The position numbers and the translations under genes were made by a program. Below are positions 16,344 to 24,549 of a DNA stretch of 31,714 nt, one piece after another. Within the stretch, counting starts at the first letter, position 1. Every line of letters starts with the position of its first letter. The stretch comes from UBA1195 sp045598025 (GTDB lineage Bacteria; Bacteroidota; Bacteroidia; Bacteroidales; WCHB1-69). Location of the stretch: assembly GCA_045598025.1 (NCBI GenBank), contig JAZLLH010000074.1:1-31714 (forward strand), given 5' to 3'. The notes beneath the pieces are model-generated. The model was not told the DNA's origin. It was given only the letters and a program-made list of their open reading frames with translations, and made no database searches.

Positions 16344-16381
16344 ACAATAGAAAAAGTTTGTTTTGTGATAAAAATATAGTG

Positions 16382-16401
16382 TTTTACAATGTATTGTAAA
16401 A
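16382..16401. repeat. AT-rich inverted repeat between rpsT and the nitrilase gene
   Basis: TTTTACAAT and ATTGTAAAA (9-bp arms) separated by GT. It lies downstream of the ruvB-to-nitrilase operon and upstream of the rpsT promoter. It lacks the GC content of a terminator and could be a regulator site; this is unproven. Confidence 0.5.
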
Positions 16402-16495
16402 TAGATATTTATGCAACGTGTTAGGGCTCGTTACAATCTATTTTATCCTTATTTGCTGGTTGATAAGATGGTTAAAAACGCAGAAATGAGTACAT

Positions 16496-17275
16496 TTATG
16501 AGTCCCAATCCATATAGTTCGGAAATTTTTGCCGGAATTCGTCCAACGCATGTTTGGAGAGCGTGGCGGATATCAGTCCTTCCTCATTTTCCGGCAGGAA
16601 TGCCAGAACATTGCCCTTGAAATCAATAATCATGCTGTTGCCGCTGTAATCGAGTCCCATACCGTCCCTTCCTATTCGGTTGGCCAGTATTACATAGCAT
16701 TGGTTTTCTATGGCTCTGGCTTTAGCCAATGTCTGAAAGGCTTCCTTGCGGGAGGCCGGCCAATTGGCTGCCACAATCAGGATGTCGTAGCTGAATCCTT
16801 CTTCTTTTCGATAGCTGTTCCGGCAACTTATAGGGAAACGCAAATCGTAGCAAGTTTTCAGCATCAGTTTCCACCCCTGATAGGAAACAATGCGGGACGA
16901 CTGTCCTGCCGTGTAAAGGAGGAGCTCCTTTCCCATGCGGAAAAGATGTTGTTTGTCATATGGAGTCTGTCTGCCGTCAGGATCGGTCCAAAGCAGACGG
17001 TTGAACACCTGGCCGTTCTCCTTTATGGCCAGCCCGGCTGCAATGGCCATTTTCTTGTTGACGGCCCATTCCCGAAAAAATCGGTAGCTTTCGCCTTCTG
17101 CTTCTTCAGCCGTATCTGTGCTTTCGGTGTCGAAACCGCTCATGCACATTTCAGGAAGAACTATCAGGTTCCCGGATTCCATACGACGGAAAAACTGCTC
17201 ATAATGTTTTCGGTTTTCACACGGAGATTTCCATGCAATGTCGGTCTGGTATATTGAGCATTGGAGTTGGTCCAT
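16496..17275 (-). CDS. Nitrilase-family amidohydrolase (omega-amidase, YafV-like)
   Basis: A 259-residue carbon-nitrogen hydrolase. The catalytic triad of the nitrilase superfamily is visible: Glu42 in VLPEMCMSGFDT, Lys108 in PYDKQHLF and Cys142 in LKTCYDLRFP. The CYDLRFP wording is that of omega-amidases (YafV/NIT2-like), which hydrolyse alpha-ketoglutaramate or ketosuccinamate formed by transaminases. It is the last gene of the long minus-strand operon, starting one base after the mltG stop. Confidence 0.9.
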   Translation of the reverse strand: MDQLQCSIYQTDIAWKSPCENRKHYEQFFRRMESGNLIVLPEMCMSGFDTESTDTAEEAEGESYRFFREWAVNKKMAIAAGLAIKENGQVFNRLLWTDPDGRQTPYDKQHLFRMGKELLLYTAGQSSRIVSYQGWKLMLKTCYDLRFPISCRNSYRKEEGFSYDILIVAANWPASRKEAFQTLAKARAIENQCYVILANRIGRDGMGLDYSGNSMIIDFKGNVLAFLPENEEGLISATLSKHALDEFRQKFPNYMDWDS

Positions 17276-17276
17276 C

Positions 17277-18311
17277 TTATCGCTTGATTTTATTTCGGTT
17301 CAATGCAGCGTGATAGCGTTGGGCATAAGCCGCATGTTCGTTTGGGTTGGCAGTAAAATAATGGTATCCGGAAAAGTCATCCTTGGCGCACATGTACAAA
17401 TAAGGGTGGTGTTCGTAGTTGAGTACGGCATCGATGGAAGTAATGGAGGCCATGCGGATGGGACCGGGGGGAAGCCCGGGATATCGGTAGGTGTTGTAGG
17501 GTGAGTCAATTTTCAGGTCTTCATACAGCAGTCTTTTCCTGCCAAAATCTCCCAAGGCGAATTTGACCGTGGGGTCGGATTGCAAAAGCATTCCCTTGTG
17601 TAGCCGGTTGACATACAGGCCGGCGATGCGGGCCTGCTCTTCGTGGCGCGAATTTTCTTCTTCCACGATGGAGGCCAATGTCATGACTTCCTGAGGACTC
17701 ATGCCCATATCGGAGGCTTTTTTCAATCGGTTTTCATTCCAAAATGTTTTGTATTCCCTCTGCATGCGTTTGAGAAAATCCGACGCAGAGGTGTTCCACC
17801 AGCATTCATAGGTGTTGGGGATGAATAGACATATAGCGGTTTCTTTCTTCATGCCGCAGTTATTCAGTACGGAATCGTCCAGCAGTAGCTGCATCAGTTC
17901 GGTGGAATCCAACTCCAGTTGCCGGGAAATCCGTCCTGCAAATTGGGGAAGTGTACGAATGTTGTTGAACCGTACTTTTACGGCTTCCTGATTGCCGGAG
18001 CGCAAATGGGAGGTCAGCGTGTAATTGCTGCATCCGTCCCGTATGGCATATCGTCCCGGACGTACGTGGGTAGGAAGGTGGCGCAAGCGGGCTACCCATC
18101 GGAAAGTCTGGCTGTGTCGAAGTACCTGTCCGGAATCCAGCAACTGCAGCAAACCGTCATAATCGGTGCCGGTAGGCACATAGAGGTAGTCGGTATGGTC
18201 GGGATGAACGTTGTTCCGGAATAAGGCGCAGTAACATCCGATGCCGCCGCAGACAATAAGCGACAGCAGTATACCGCATATGCATAGATGGCGTTTTCGT
18301 GTTTTTTTCAT
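17277..18311 (-). CDS. mltG: Endolytic peptidoglycan transglycosylase MltG
   Basis: A 344-residue YceG/MltG protein. An N-terminal membrane anchor (about residues 8-30, HLCICGILLSLIVCGGIGCYC) is followed by a LysM-like region and the catalytic domain. The conserved ASIVEEEN motif (213-220) holds the catalytic Glu, and LLQSDPTVKFALGD and SPYNTYRYPGLPPGPI are characteristic. MltG cleaves nascent glycan strands and is thought to set their length. The family average is about 340 residues. It is encoded between an acetyltransferase and a nitrilase in one packed operon with the c-di-AMP synthase. Confidence 0.96.
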   Translation of the reverse strand: MKKTRKRHLCICGILLSLIVCGGIGCYCALFRNNVHPDHTDYLYVPTGTDYDGLLQLLDSGQVLRHSQTFRWVARLRHLPTHVRPGRYAIRDGCSNYTLTSHLRSGNQEAVKVRFNNIRTLPQFAGRISRQLELDSTELMQLLLDDSVLNNCGMKKETAICLFIPNTYECWWNTSASDFLKRMQREYKTFWNENRLKKASDMGMSPQEVMTLASIVEEENSRHEEQARIAGLYVNRLHKGMLLQSDPTVKFALGDFGRKRLLYEDLKIDSPYNTYRYPGLPPGPIRMASITSIDAVLNYEHHPYLYMCAKDDFSGYHYFTANPNEHAAYAQRYHAALNRNKIKR

Positions 18312-18312
18312 A

Positions 18313-18837
18313 TCAGTATAGCAGGTGTTGCAACATGTGTACGTCCTCCCATTTTCCTCCCGGGACCTTCATCCAGGATTTGAAGCATCCGCAGCGAACG
18401 AATCCGTGACTTTCAAAAAGGTTCAGACTGTCCTTGTTGGAGTTATCTACATAACAGTACAATTGTTTGATATTCAATATATCACTGGCGTAATGAAGTA
18501 ATAATTCCAGGGACTCGGAAGCGAATCCTTTTTTTCGTGAGGCTTCGGTCAGCAATATGCCGACGGCGGCGCGCTCATTGGTCGGATCAAAATCGTACAG
18601 ATCAAGGCATCCTATGACTTCCTTACCGGCATTGCAGCAAATCATCATCCGTACTTGCCGGAGGGTGTACAGATCCTGACTGCCACAACTGAGTACGTAT
18701 TGTTCTACCGTGTATCGGGAAAAAGGTACCTTGGTTTCACTGACTTTCCAATTGCGGATGTCGTTTTCCATGTCATAGAGGGTGTCAATGTCTTCCAACT
18801 CTATGGCTCTTAGATAGATATGCTCTCCTTTGATCAT
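18313..18837 (-). CDS. GNAT-family N-acetyltransferase (RimJ/RimL-like)
   Basis: A 174-residue GNAT enzyme. The opening GEHIYLRAIELEDIDTLYDMEND is typical of the RimJ/RimL/SpeG branch. The acetyl-CoA-binding region follows near residues 97-105 (ASRKKGFASESLELLL), and the C-terminal YCYVDNSNKDSLNLFESHGF motif is present. The acceptor may be a protein N-terminus, a polyamine or a small molecule; sequence does not decide. Its ATG overlaps the cdaA stop as ATGA, implying coupled expression. Confidence 0.88.
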   Translation of the reverse strand: MIKGEHIYLRAIELEDIDTLYDMENDIRNWKVSETKVPFSRYTVEQYVLSCGSQDLYTLRQVRMMICCNAGKEVIGCLDLYDFDPTNERAAVGILLTEASRKKGFASESLELLLHYASDILNIKQLYCYVDNSNKDSLNLFESHGFVRCGCFKSWMKVPGGKWEDVHMLQHLLY

Positions 18838-19619
18838 GCCGGATTGGTATTGGTGAATTCTTGGTTGAGGAGTAGGCGGAGTCCTTTTTCGCCTATATTT
18901 TCATGGATGACTCCTTCCGTACAATAGGATATGTTGCCTGTCTGTTCGGAAACAATGATGGTCAGACAGTCCGTGTTTTCCGTAATTCCGATGGAAGCCC
19001 TATGGCGCAATCCCAGATGAGGAGGAATGTTGCTGTTTTGGGAAACAGGGAGTATGCATCGGGCTGCCACCATTTTTCTGTCCCGAATAATCAGTGCACC
19101 GTCGTGCAGGGGCGTGTTTTTGAAAAAGATGGTCTCAATCAGCTCGCGGGAAATTTTGGAATCTATGGAATCCCCCGTGAGTGAGATGTCCGTCAGCGGA
19201 TTTTCGCGGGTCATCACAATCAGTGCACCGGTTTTGGATGCGGACATGTTGGTGCAGGCCCGGACAATCTGTTCCAATTCATTTTCTTTGTATTGCTGTT
19301 GGTTGTCTTTTTGCAGAATGTTGTTCAGGGGATTGTTGTCGCCTATGAATTGGAAAAATTTGCGGATTTCGGGTTGGAATATGACGATGAGGGCAATCAC
19401 ACCTACACTCAAAAATTGGCTGAAGATTTCGGAAAGCAGATCCATGTGAAACAGAGCTACCAGTTTCCATAAAATGTAGAACAGCAATATACCCACCACG
19501 ATGTTTTGTGCAGTGGTGCCTCTCAGCCATTTATACAGCATGTAGAACAATATTCCTACTACTGCAATGTCGATGATATCAGCCAGTCCTAATTGTAAAA
19601 AATTGATGAATAACAGCAT
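18834..19619 (-). CDS. cdaA: Diadenylate cyclase CdaA
   Basis: A 261-residue membrane-bound diadenylate cyclase that makes c-di-AMP from two ATP. Three N-terminal hydrophobic segments (about residues 10-30, 38-56 and 66-82) match the CdaA anchor. The DAC catalytic motifs are intact: DGALIIRD at 173-180 and GLRHRASIGITE at 203-214. The usual CdaR regulator gene is not adjacent, as is common outside Firmicutes. It is flanked by gldB upstream and a GNAT gene that overlaps it downstream, with mltG next, which places c-di-AMP synthesis among envelope genes. Confidence 0.96.
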   Translation of the reverse strand: MLLFINFLQLGLADIIDIAVVGILFYMLYKWLRGTTAQNIVVGILLFYILWKLVALFHMDLLSEIFSQFLSVGVIALIVIFQPEIRKFFQFIGDNNPLNNILQKDNQQQYKENELEQIVRACTNMSASKTGALIVMTRENPLTDISLTGDSIDSKISRELIETIFFKNTPLHDGALIIRDRKMVAARCILPVSQNSNIPPHLGLRHRASIGITENTDCLTIIVSEQTGNISYCTEGVIHENIGEKGLRLLLNQEFTNTNPA

Positions 19620-19628
19620 GATGCAGAT

Positions 19629-20729
19629 TTATTTTTCGTTTTGTTTTTTTGTGGGCCGGTATTTTGAATTTTTCAATACGGTTTGAGGATTTTTTTCTTC
19701 AAACAGTTCTTTCATCGGGTGCTCCTGATTTTGAAGAACCCAGTGTCGGCATATCTGCCATCCCAGCCAACTTCCCAGATTGCCTGGCGACCGTTCTCCG
19801 AAATAGGCCGTGAAAGGTGCTTCGCCTATCAGTTTGCGAGCTACCAGATTGTCGTTGGTGTACAGGTAATTTTTGTTGATCAGAAAACTCCAGACATCGT
19901 ATTCGTATGCCTTTGCCCATTCCATTTGATCCGTGGTGTAATTGCAGATCAGGCTGTCCGGGCATTCCGGCAGAGCTATCTCTGTAAACATCCATCGTTT
20001 TCCTTCCAACACCATGTCGTCCAAAATGTTGAGAGATGCGTTGTTGCTGTGTATAACTCGGTACGACAAAGCTTTCATGCAATCGGGAAGGATGTTTTCC
20101 CTGTTCAGATGGCGACGGATAAACAGAGGAAGCATTTCTCCCATCTGTTTATAATAATGGTAATCGGAGCCCATGTACATGTCCAGGGAAATGATGAGGA
20201 CAGAGTCAACATAAATGACGGGTGTCTCATAACTCAGTCCGGAGACGATGGTGTAGATGCGCGGCAGTTCCGCGTCCGGGAAATAGTATCGTATACGGGC
20301 AAAGGCTTTCTGGAAATCTTCTTCCAAATCGGAAAGGTCTGCGTATTGTTGTTGTACTTCCTTGTACAGTCGCTTGTTGAGCGGGTCATTCAGGTATTTC
20401 TTCAAATCCGAGGTGGAAGGATTGTCTCCCAAAAAGAAATGATAATCTTTTTGCAGTGAGTCCAAACCTTCTTTCAGATTCTCGGTTGAAAGCGAAAAAA
20501 GAGCCTGTTCGTAGCGGTATATACGGATGGGATGAGATTCTTCTATTTTTTTGATTTTTTGTGTATTGGACTGCGGCTGGTAATTGGGTTCCTTCTTTTT
20601 GCAGGCAGTTGCAGCAAGCAACAGGCCCAAAAACAGCAACAGGCAAGAAGTGCTGTTCCGAAAAAGATGCGGCATTCTGTCTATGGTGTTTTCTGATTTG
20701 TAAAAATAATGGTTTTGAATATGTTTCAT
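19629..20729 (-). CDS. gldB: Gliding motility lipoprotein GldB
   Basis: A protein of up to 366 residues resembling GldB. The lipobox LAATAC is followed by KKKEPNYQ. If translation starts at ATG 20729, the signal has an unusually long polar N-region; ATG 20675 (MPHLFRNSTSCLLLFLG) gives a cleaner lipoprotein signal of 25 residues and a 348-residue protein, so the true start is uncertain. The body contains an IRYYFPDAELPRIYTIVSG region, DMYMGSDYHYY, and YTNDNLVARKLIGEAPFT near the end, typical of GldB. In Flavobacterium GldB is needed for gliding. In non-gliding Bacteroidales its role is unclear but may relate to the type IX secretion apparatus. Confidence 0.9.
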   Translation of the reverse strand: MKHIQNHYFYKSENTIDRMPHLFRNSTSCLLLFLGLLLAATACKKKEPNYQPQSNTQKIKKIEESHPIRIYRYEQALFSLSTENLKEGLDSLQKDYHFFLGDNPSTSDLKKYLNDPLNKRLYKEVQQQYADLSDLEEDFQKAFARIRYYFPDAELPRIYTIVSGLSYETPVIYVDSVLIISLDMYMGSDYHYYKQMGEMLPLFIRRHLNRENILPDCMKALSYRVIHSNNASLNILDDMVLEGKRWMFTEIALPECPDSLICNYTTDQMEWAKAYEYDVWSFLINKNYLYTNDNLVARKLIGEAPFTAYFGERSPGNLGSWLGWQICRHWVLQNQEHPMKELFEEKNPQTVLKNSKYRPTKKQNEK

Positions 20730-20746
20730 ACGATTTTTCTGAAAAT

Positions 20747-21295
20747 TTAGTATGTGAAGGGGCTGTCGAAATCTTTGAAAAATCCGGAAATTTGGTCTTT
20801 CTCCGAAATGATGGGATGGTCAATTCCCCATTGCACGTGTATGTCCGGATCGTTCCAGCGGAGGGCACCCTCGGAAGCTTTGTTGTAGAAATTTGTGGTT
20901 TTGTACAGGAAGAGGGTGTGGTCTTCCAATGCGACGAATCCGTGGGCGAATCCGGCCGGAATCCAGAACATGTTGTTCTTTTCCGAAGAAAGAATAACCG
21001 AAACATATTGTCCGTAAGTGGGAGAGCCTTTGCGGATGTCAACGGCCACATCCATGGCAGAGCCGGTGACCACCCTCACCAATTTGCCCTGGGCGTAAGG
21101 CGGACACTGGAAATGTAACCCGCGTATGACGTTCTTGGCTGAAAGCGACTGGTTGTCCTGCACGAAATCGGCTGTCAGACCGCAGGCTTCCAATTGCTGC
21201 TTATTGTAGGATTCGAAGAAATAGCCTCTGGCATCCCCAAAGATGCTAGGTTGAATGATTTTCAAATCCGGTATGTTGGTATCAATGATTTCCAT
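20747..21295 (-). CDS. rfbC: dTDP-4-dehydrorhamnose 3,5-epimerase
   Basis: A 182-residue cupin epimerase acting in dTDP-L-rhamnose synthesis for cell-surface polysaccharide. Diagnostic segments are GYFFESYNKQQLEACG, VIRGLHFQCPP with the catalytic His61, and PAGFAHGFVALED near residue 117. The rest of the rhamnose pathway (rfbA, rfbB, rfbD) is not in this window, so this is a detached rfbC. It lies 4 bp after pssA and 17 bp before gldB. Confidence 0.96.
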   Translation of the reverse strand: MEIIDTNIPDLKIIQPSIFGDARGYFFESYNKQQLEACGLTADFVQDNQSLSAKNVIRGLHFQCPPYAQGKLVRVVTGSAMDVAVDIRKGSPTYGQYVSVILSSEKNNMFWIPAGFAHGFVALEDHTLFLYKTTNFYNKASEGALRWNDPDIHVQWGIDHPIISEKDQISGFFKDFDSPFTY

Positions 21296-21299
21296 GTTT

Positions 21300-21992
21300 T
21301 TATATTGTTATTTTTTTTCGTACAATGAAGGATAGTATCAGATAGATGCAAACAATCATCAGGATGGCGGACAGGTGCAGAATGGCAAAAAGCAGTATGC
21401 CTGCGAGTATCAGGGTGTAGCGGTACCAGTTCTCCCGAAAACGGAGATTTTTGAATTTGAGGGAAAACAATGGAATGTCTGACAGCATAAGTGCACTCAG
21501 CAATATGACGGCACACAAGTAAACGATGCCGGTGCGGGGAAATGCCGGAAAGGTGCAGAGCGAGACCAGCGCAAATGCGGCCAATGGAATGGGCATTCCC
21601 CTGAAATTATCGGTCTGCCGGTCGTCCAGATTGAATCTGCCCAGACGTATGGCTCCCATGCAGGGGAATAATGCGCAGCCAATCAATGGAACTACGGGGA
21701 TGCCGGCAATGGCCGTGCTGAAATTTCCGTTCAGCAGGAAAGCCTGGTAGAGTACGGAAGCCGGTGCGATACCGAAGGAAACCAGGTCGGAAAGAGAATC
21801 CAGTTGTTTGCCAAGTTCCGATTTTACGTGCAGCATCCTGGCGACCAGTCCATCGCAGAAATCAAAAAGAATGGCCGCTCCCATCATGAAGATGGCGCCC
21901 ATGAGATTTTCCTTGGAGGCCAGCAGTATGGCACAGAAGCCCGAAAACAGATTGAGCAGGGTGATGCAGTTGGGAATGTGTTTCTTTATCAT
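21300..21992 (-). CDS. pssA: CDP-diacylglycerol-serine O-phosphatidyltransferase
   Basis: A 230-residue integral membrane enzyme that makes phosphatidylserine, the precursor of phosphatidylethanolamine. The CDP-alcohol phosphotransferase signature is complete: Asp47-Gly48, Ala51-Arg52, Gly61, Asp65 and Asp69 (DGLVAR, then GKQLDSLSD). About six to eight hydrophobic segments are seen. The ATG overlaps the ruvB stop by 4 bp. No psd gene is visible here. Confidence 0.95.
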   Translation of the reverse strand: MIKKHIPNCITLLNLFSGFCAILLASKENLMGAIFMMGAAILFDFCDGLVARMLHVKSELGKQLDSLSDLVSFGIAPASVLYQAFLLNGNFSTAIAGIPVVPLIGCALFPCMGAIRLGRFNLDDRQTDNFRGMPIPLAAFALVSLCTFPAFPRTGIVYLCAVILLSALMLSDIPLFSLKFKNLRFRENWYRYTLILAGILLFAILHLSAILMIVCIYLILSFIVRKKITI

Positions 21993-23026
21993 TCGTCAAA
22001 AAGATTAAGGGTTCCGTTTGCTGCCGGTTTTGTTACGCCCAAATGGCGGTAACTCAGTTCAGTGGCTTCGCGGCCTCGGGGTGTACGGACCAGAAATCCT
22101 TCCTGTATGAGGAAAGGTTCATATACTTCTTCAATGGTACCGGCATCTTCGCCCACAGCTGTGGCTATGGTGGTAATTCCGACCGGTCCGCCTTTGAATT
22201 TGTGGATGATGGTGGACAATATGCGATTGTCCATTTCATCCAAACCATAGGCGTCCACATTGAGTGCGGACAGGCCGTAACGGGCGATGTCCAGTGTAAT
22301 GGTTCCACTGCCTTTGATTTGGGCAAAGTCCCGGACACGACGCAGTAACAGGTTGGCAATACGGGGCGTGCCGCGGCTGCGTCGGGCTATTTCGTGGGCA
22401 GCTGTCGCTTCAATGTCAATACGGAGGATGCCGGCCGAACGGATGATGATTTTTTCCAAAGTGTCTGTGTCGTAGTAATTGAGTCGCAAATTGATGCCAA
22501 AACGGGAACGTAGAGGTGCCGTCAGCAGTCCGGAACGGGTGGTGGCACCCACCAGGGTGAAATGGTTCAATCCGATCTGTACGTTGCGGGCGTTGGGCCC
22601 CGATTCAATCAGAATGTCGATTTTGTAGTCTTCCATGGCGGAATACAAATACTCTTCCACCACGGGGGACAATCGGTGAATTTCGTCAATGAAAAGCACA
22701 TCGTTGGTTTCCAAATTGGTCAGCAGACCGGCCAAATCTCCGGGTTTGTCAATGACAGGCCCAGAGGTGATGCGCAGGTTAACGCCCATTTCGTTGGCGA
22801 TGATGTGAGAAAGGGTCGTTTTCCCCAGTCCGGGAGGACCGTGCAGCAGGACATGATCCAGAGATTCGCCTCGCTGTTTGGCCGCCCTTACGAAGATTTT
22901 CAGATTTTCCACGACTTGTTCCTGTCCGGCAAAATCCTTGAAATCACCAGGTCGTATGACTTTCTCTATTTCTTTTTCCGATAGGCTGAGCCGTTCGGCA
23001 TTCGGGTCTAAATTCGGGTTGATCAT
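21989..23026 (-). CDS. ruvB: Holliday junction branch migration helicase RuvB
   Basis: A 345-residue AAA+ motor that drives RuvAB branch migration during recombination repair. Walker A GPPGLGKTT (about 63-71), Walker B LFIDEIHRL (111-119), the GATTRSGLLTAPLRSRFG sensor region and the C-terminal winged helix (EPFLIQEGFLVRTPRGR) are present. It is the first gene of the minus-strand operon running to the nitrilase. The ATG is 218 bp from the divergent purA start. Confidence 0.98.
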   Translation of the reverse strand: MINPNLDPNAERLSLSEKEIEKVIRPGDFKDFAGQEQVVENLKIFVRAAKQRGESLDHVLLHGPPGLGKTTLSHIIANEMGVNLRITSGPVIDKPGDLAGLLTNLETNDVLFIDEIHRLSPVVEEYLYSAMEDYKIDILIESGPNARNVQIGLNHFTLVGATTRSGLLTAPLRSRFGINLRLNYYDTDTLEKIIIRSAGILRIDIEATAAHEIARRSRGTPRIANLLLRRVRDFAQIKGSGTITLDIARYGLSALNVDAYGLDEMDNRILSTIIHKFKGGPVGITTIATAVGEDAGTIEEVYEPFLIQEGFLVRTPRGREATELSYRHLGVTKPAANGTLNLFDE

Positions 23027-23126
23027 AGGTGCTTTCTCAAGTACGGATTAATTCTGCAAATATCCACAAAATAAGAATACGCAAAGCCGAATGATGTGGA
23101 AAAATTTTATGAGTGAGCAATGGGCT

Positions 23127-23152
23127 TGTATTACCTTTTATTGTATCTTTGC
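23127..23152 (+). promoter_or_regulatory. Promoter of purA
   Basis: TTG at 23127-23129, then 15 bp, then TATCTTTG at 23145-23152. This repeats the TTG-N15-TAnnTTTG layout of the tRNA promoters. The leader to the purA ATG is then about 85 nt. Confidence 0.75.
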
Positions 23153-23244
23153 ACTTATGAGTTTGTGAAGTGTGCTATATTATAGTGTGCTTCACAACTA
23201 ATTGTATTTCAATTAAATTAAAAAATCAAAAAACGAATAGTGAA

Positions 23245-24516
23245 ATGAAAGTGGATGTTCTTTTGGGATTGCAATGGGGAGACGAAGGCAAAGGCAAGGC
23301 TGTGGATGTCCTGACCCCGCACTACGGAGTAGTGGCCCGTTTCCAAGGAGGACCGAATGCCGGACATACCTTGGAATTCGAAGGTCGTAAAATGGTGCTG
23401 CATACCATTCCATCTGGCATTTTCAGAGAAAATACCCAGAATGTCATCGGCAACGGTGTCATCATTGATCCCTACGTGATGAATCAGGAAATAGCGGAAG
23501 CTTCTGCCTACACAGATGTGCGCTCAAAATTATTTATTTCACTGAAAGCCAATCTGATACTTCCAACACACCGACTGTTGGACCATGCCAATGAGGCGGC
23601 CATGGGCCAAAAGAAAATCGGTTCTACCCTGAAAGGCATAGGACCTACCTATACGGACAAAACCGCCCGCAAAGGCTTGCGTGTGGGTGATCTGCTGATG
23701 CCGGATTTCGATGAAAAATACCGTCTTTTGAAGGAAAACCATCTGCGTCTGATTGAAGGGATGGGTTTTGATTATACGGAAGTACGCATAGAGGGAATGC
23801 CTTTTGCAGAATATGAAAAAGCATGGTTGGATGCGGTAGAAACGTTGCGTTCTTATCAGTTGGTCTCTACAGAATACCTAATCAATAATGCCTTGACGGA
23901 CGGTAAAGCCGTTTTGGCCGAAGGCGCCCAAGGCACGCTCTTGGATGTGGATTTCGGAACCTATCCTTATGTCACTTCATCCAATACCATTACGGCCGGA
24001 GCCTGCAGCGGTTTGGGAGTAGGGCCTTCTGCTATCGGTAGGGTATTTGGTTTGTTCAAGGCTTATTGCACCCGGGTAGGAACAGGCATCTTCCCGACGG
24101 AACTTTTTGACGAAACCGGGGAATACCTGCGTCAGCAGGGACATGAATTCGGTGCTACAACCAAGCGCCCGCGCCGTTGCGGATGGATAGACCTGGCCTT
24201 GTTGAAATATGCCTGCATGCTCAACGGAGTGACTGATCTTATCATGATGAAAGTGGATGTGTTGAATGGCTTCGATACGGTCAAAGCCTGTACCGAATAT
24301 GAAATCGGAGAACGCCGCACACAGGAAATTCCTTTTCATTTGGATGAAAATGCGCATCCTGTCTATACGGAATTTCCCGGATGGAAACAGCCTTCCGAAA
24401 ACGGAAAACTTTCTCCGAACCTGACATCCTATCTGCATTTTGTAGAACAGTACCTCGGCCGGAAGGCATACATGCTTTCCTATGGCCCGGACAGGGATGA
24501 GACCTTGATTTTTTAA
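23245..24516 (+). CDS. purA: Adenylosuccinate synthetase
   Basis: A 423-residue PurA, catalysing GTP-dependent conversion of IMP and aspartate to adenylosuccinate in AMP synthesis. The frame opens 25 codons earlier, but ATG 23245 gives the canonical MKVDVLLGLQWGDEGKGK start with catalytic Asp13. His41 lies in GGPNAGHT. GSTLKGIGPTY, the SSNTITAGA segment and TKRPRRCGW are also present. It has its own promoter and probably extends into the transporter gene 33 bp downstream. Confidence 0.98.
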   Translation: MKVDVLLGLQWGDEGKGKAVDVLTPHYGVVARFQGGPNAGHTLEFEGRKMVLHTIPSGIFRENTQNVIGNGVIIDPYVMNQEIAEASAYTDVRSKLFISLKANLILPTHRLLDHANEAAMGQKKIGSTLKGIGPTYTDKTARKGLRVGDLLMPDFDEKYRLLKENHLRLIEGMGFDYTEVRIEGMPFAEYEKAWLDAVETLRSYQLVSTEYLINNALTDGKAVLAEGAQGTLLDVDFGTYPYVTSSNTITAGACSGLGVGPSAIGRVFGLFKAYCTRVGTGIFPTELFDETGEYLRQQGHEFGATTKRPRRCGWIDLALLKYACMLNGVTDLIMMKVDVLNGFDTVKACTEYEIGERRTQEIPFHLDENAHPVYTEFPGWKQPSENGKLSPNLTSYLHFVEQYLGRKAYMLSYGPDRDETLIF

Positions 24517-24549
24517 CAGAAACACTATCACCATTTAAAATCCGGTATT

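Noticed and set aside
16411..16620. 69-residue plus-strand ORF between rpsT and the nitrilase
   Set aside because: Runs into the antisense of the nitrilase gene, with no motif or promoter.
20386..21051. 221-residue minus-strand ORF overlapping rfbC and gldB
   Set aside because: It is an alternative frame across two well-supported genes.
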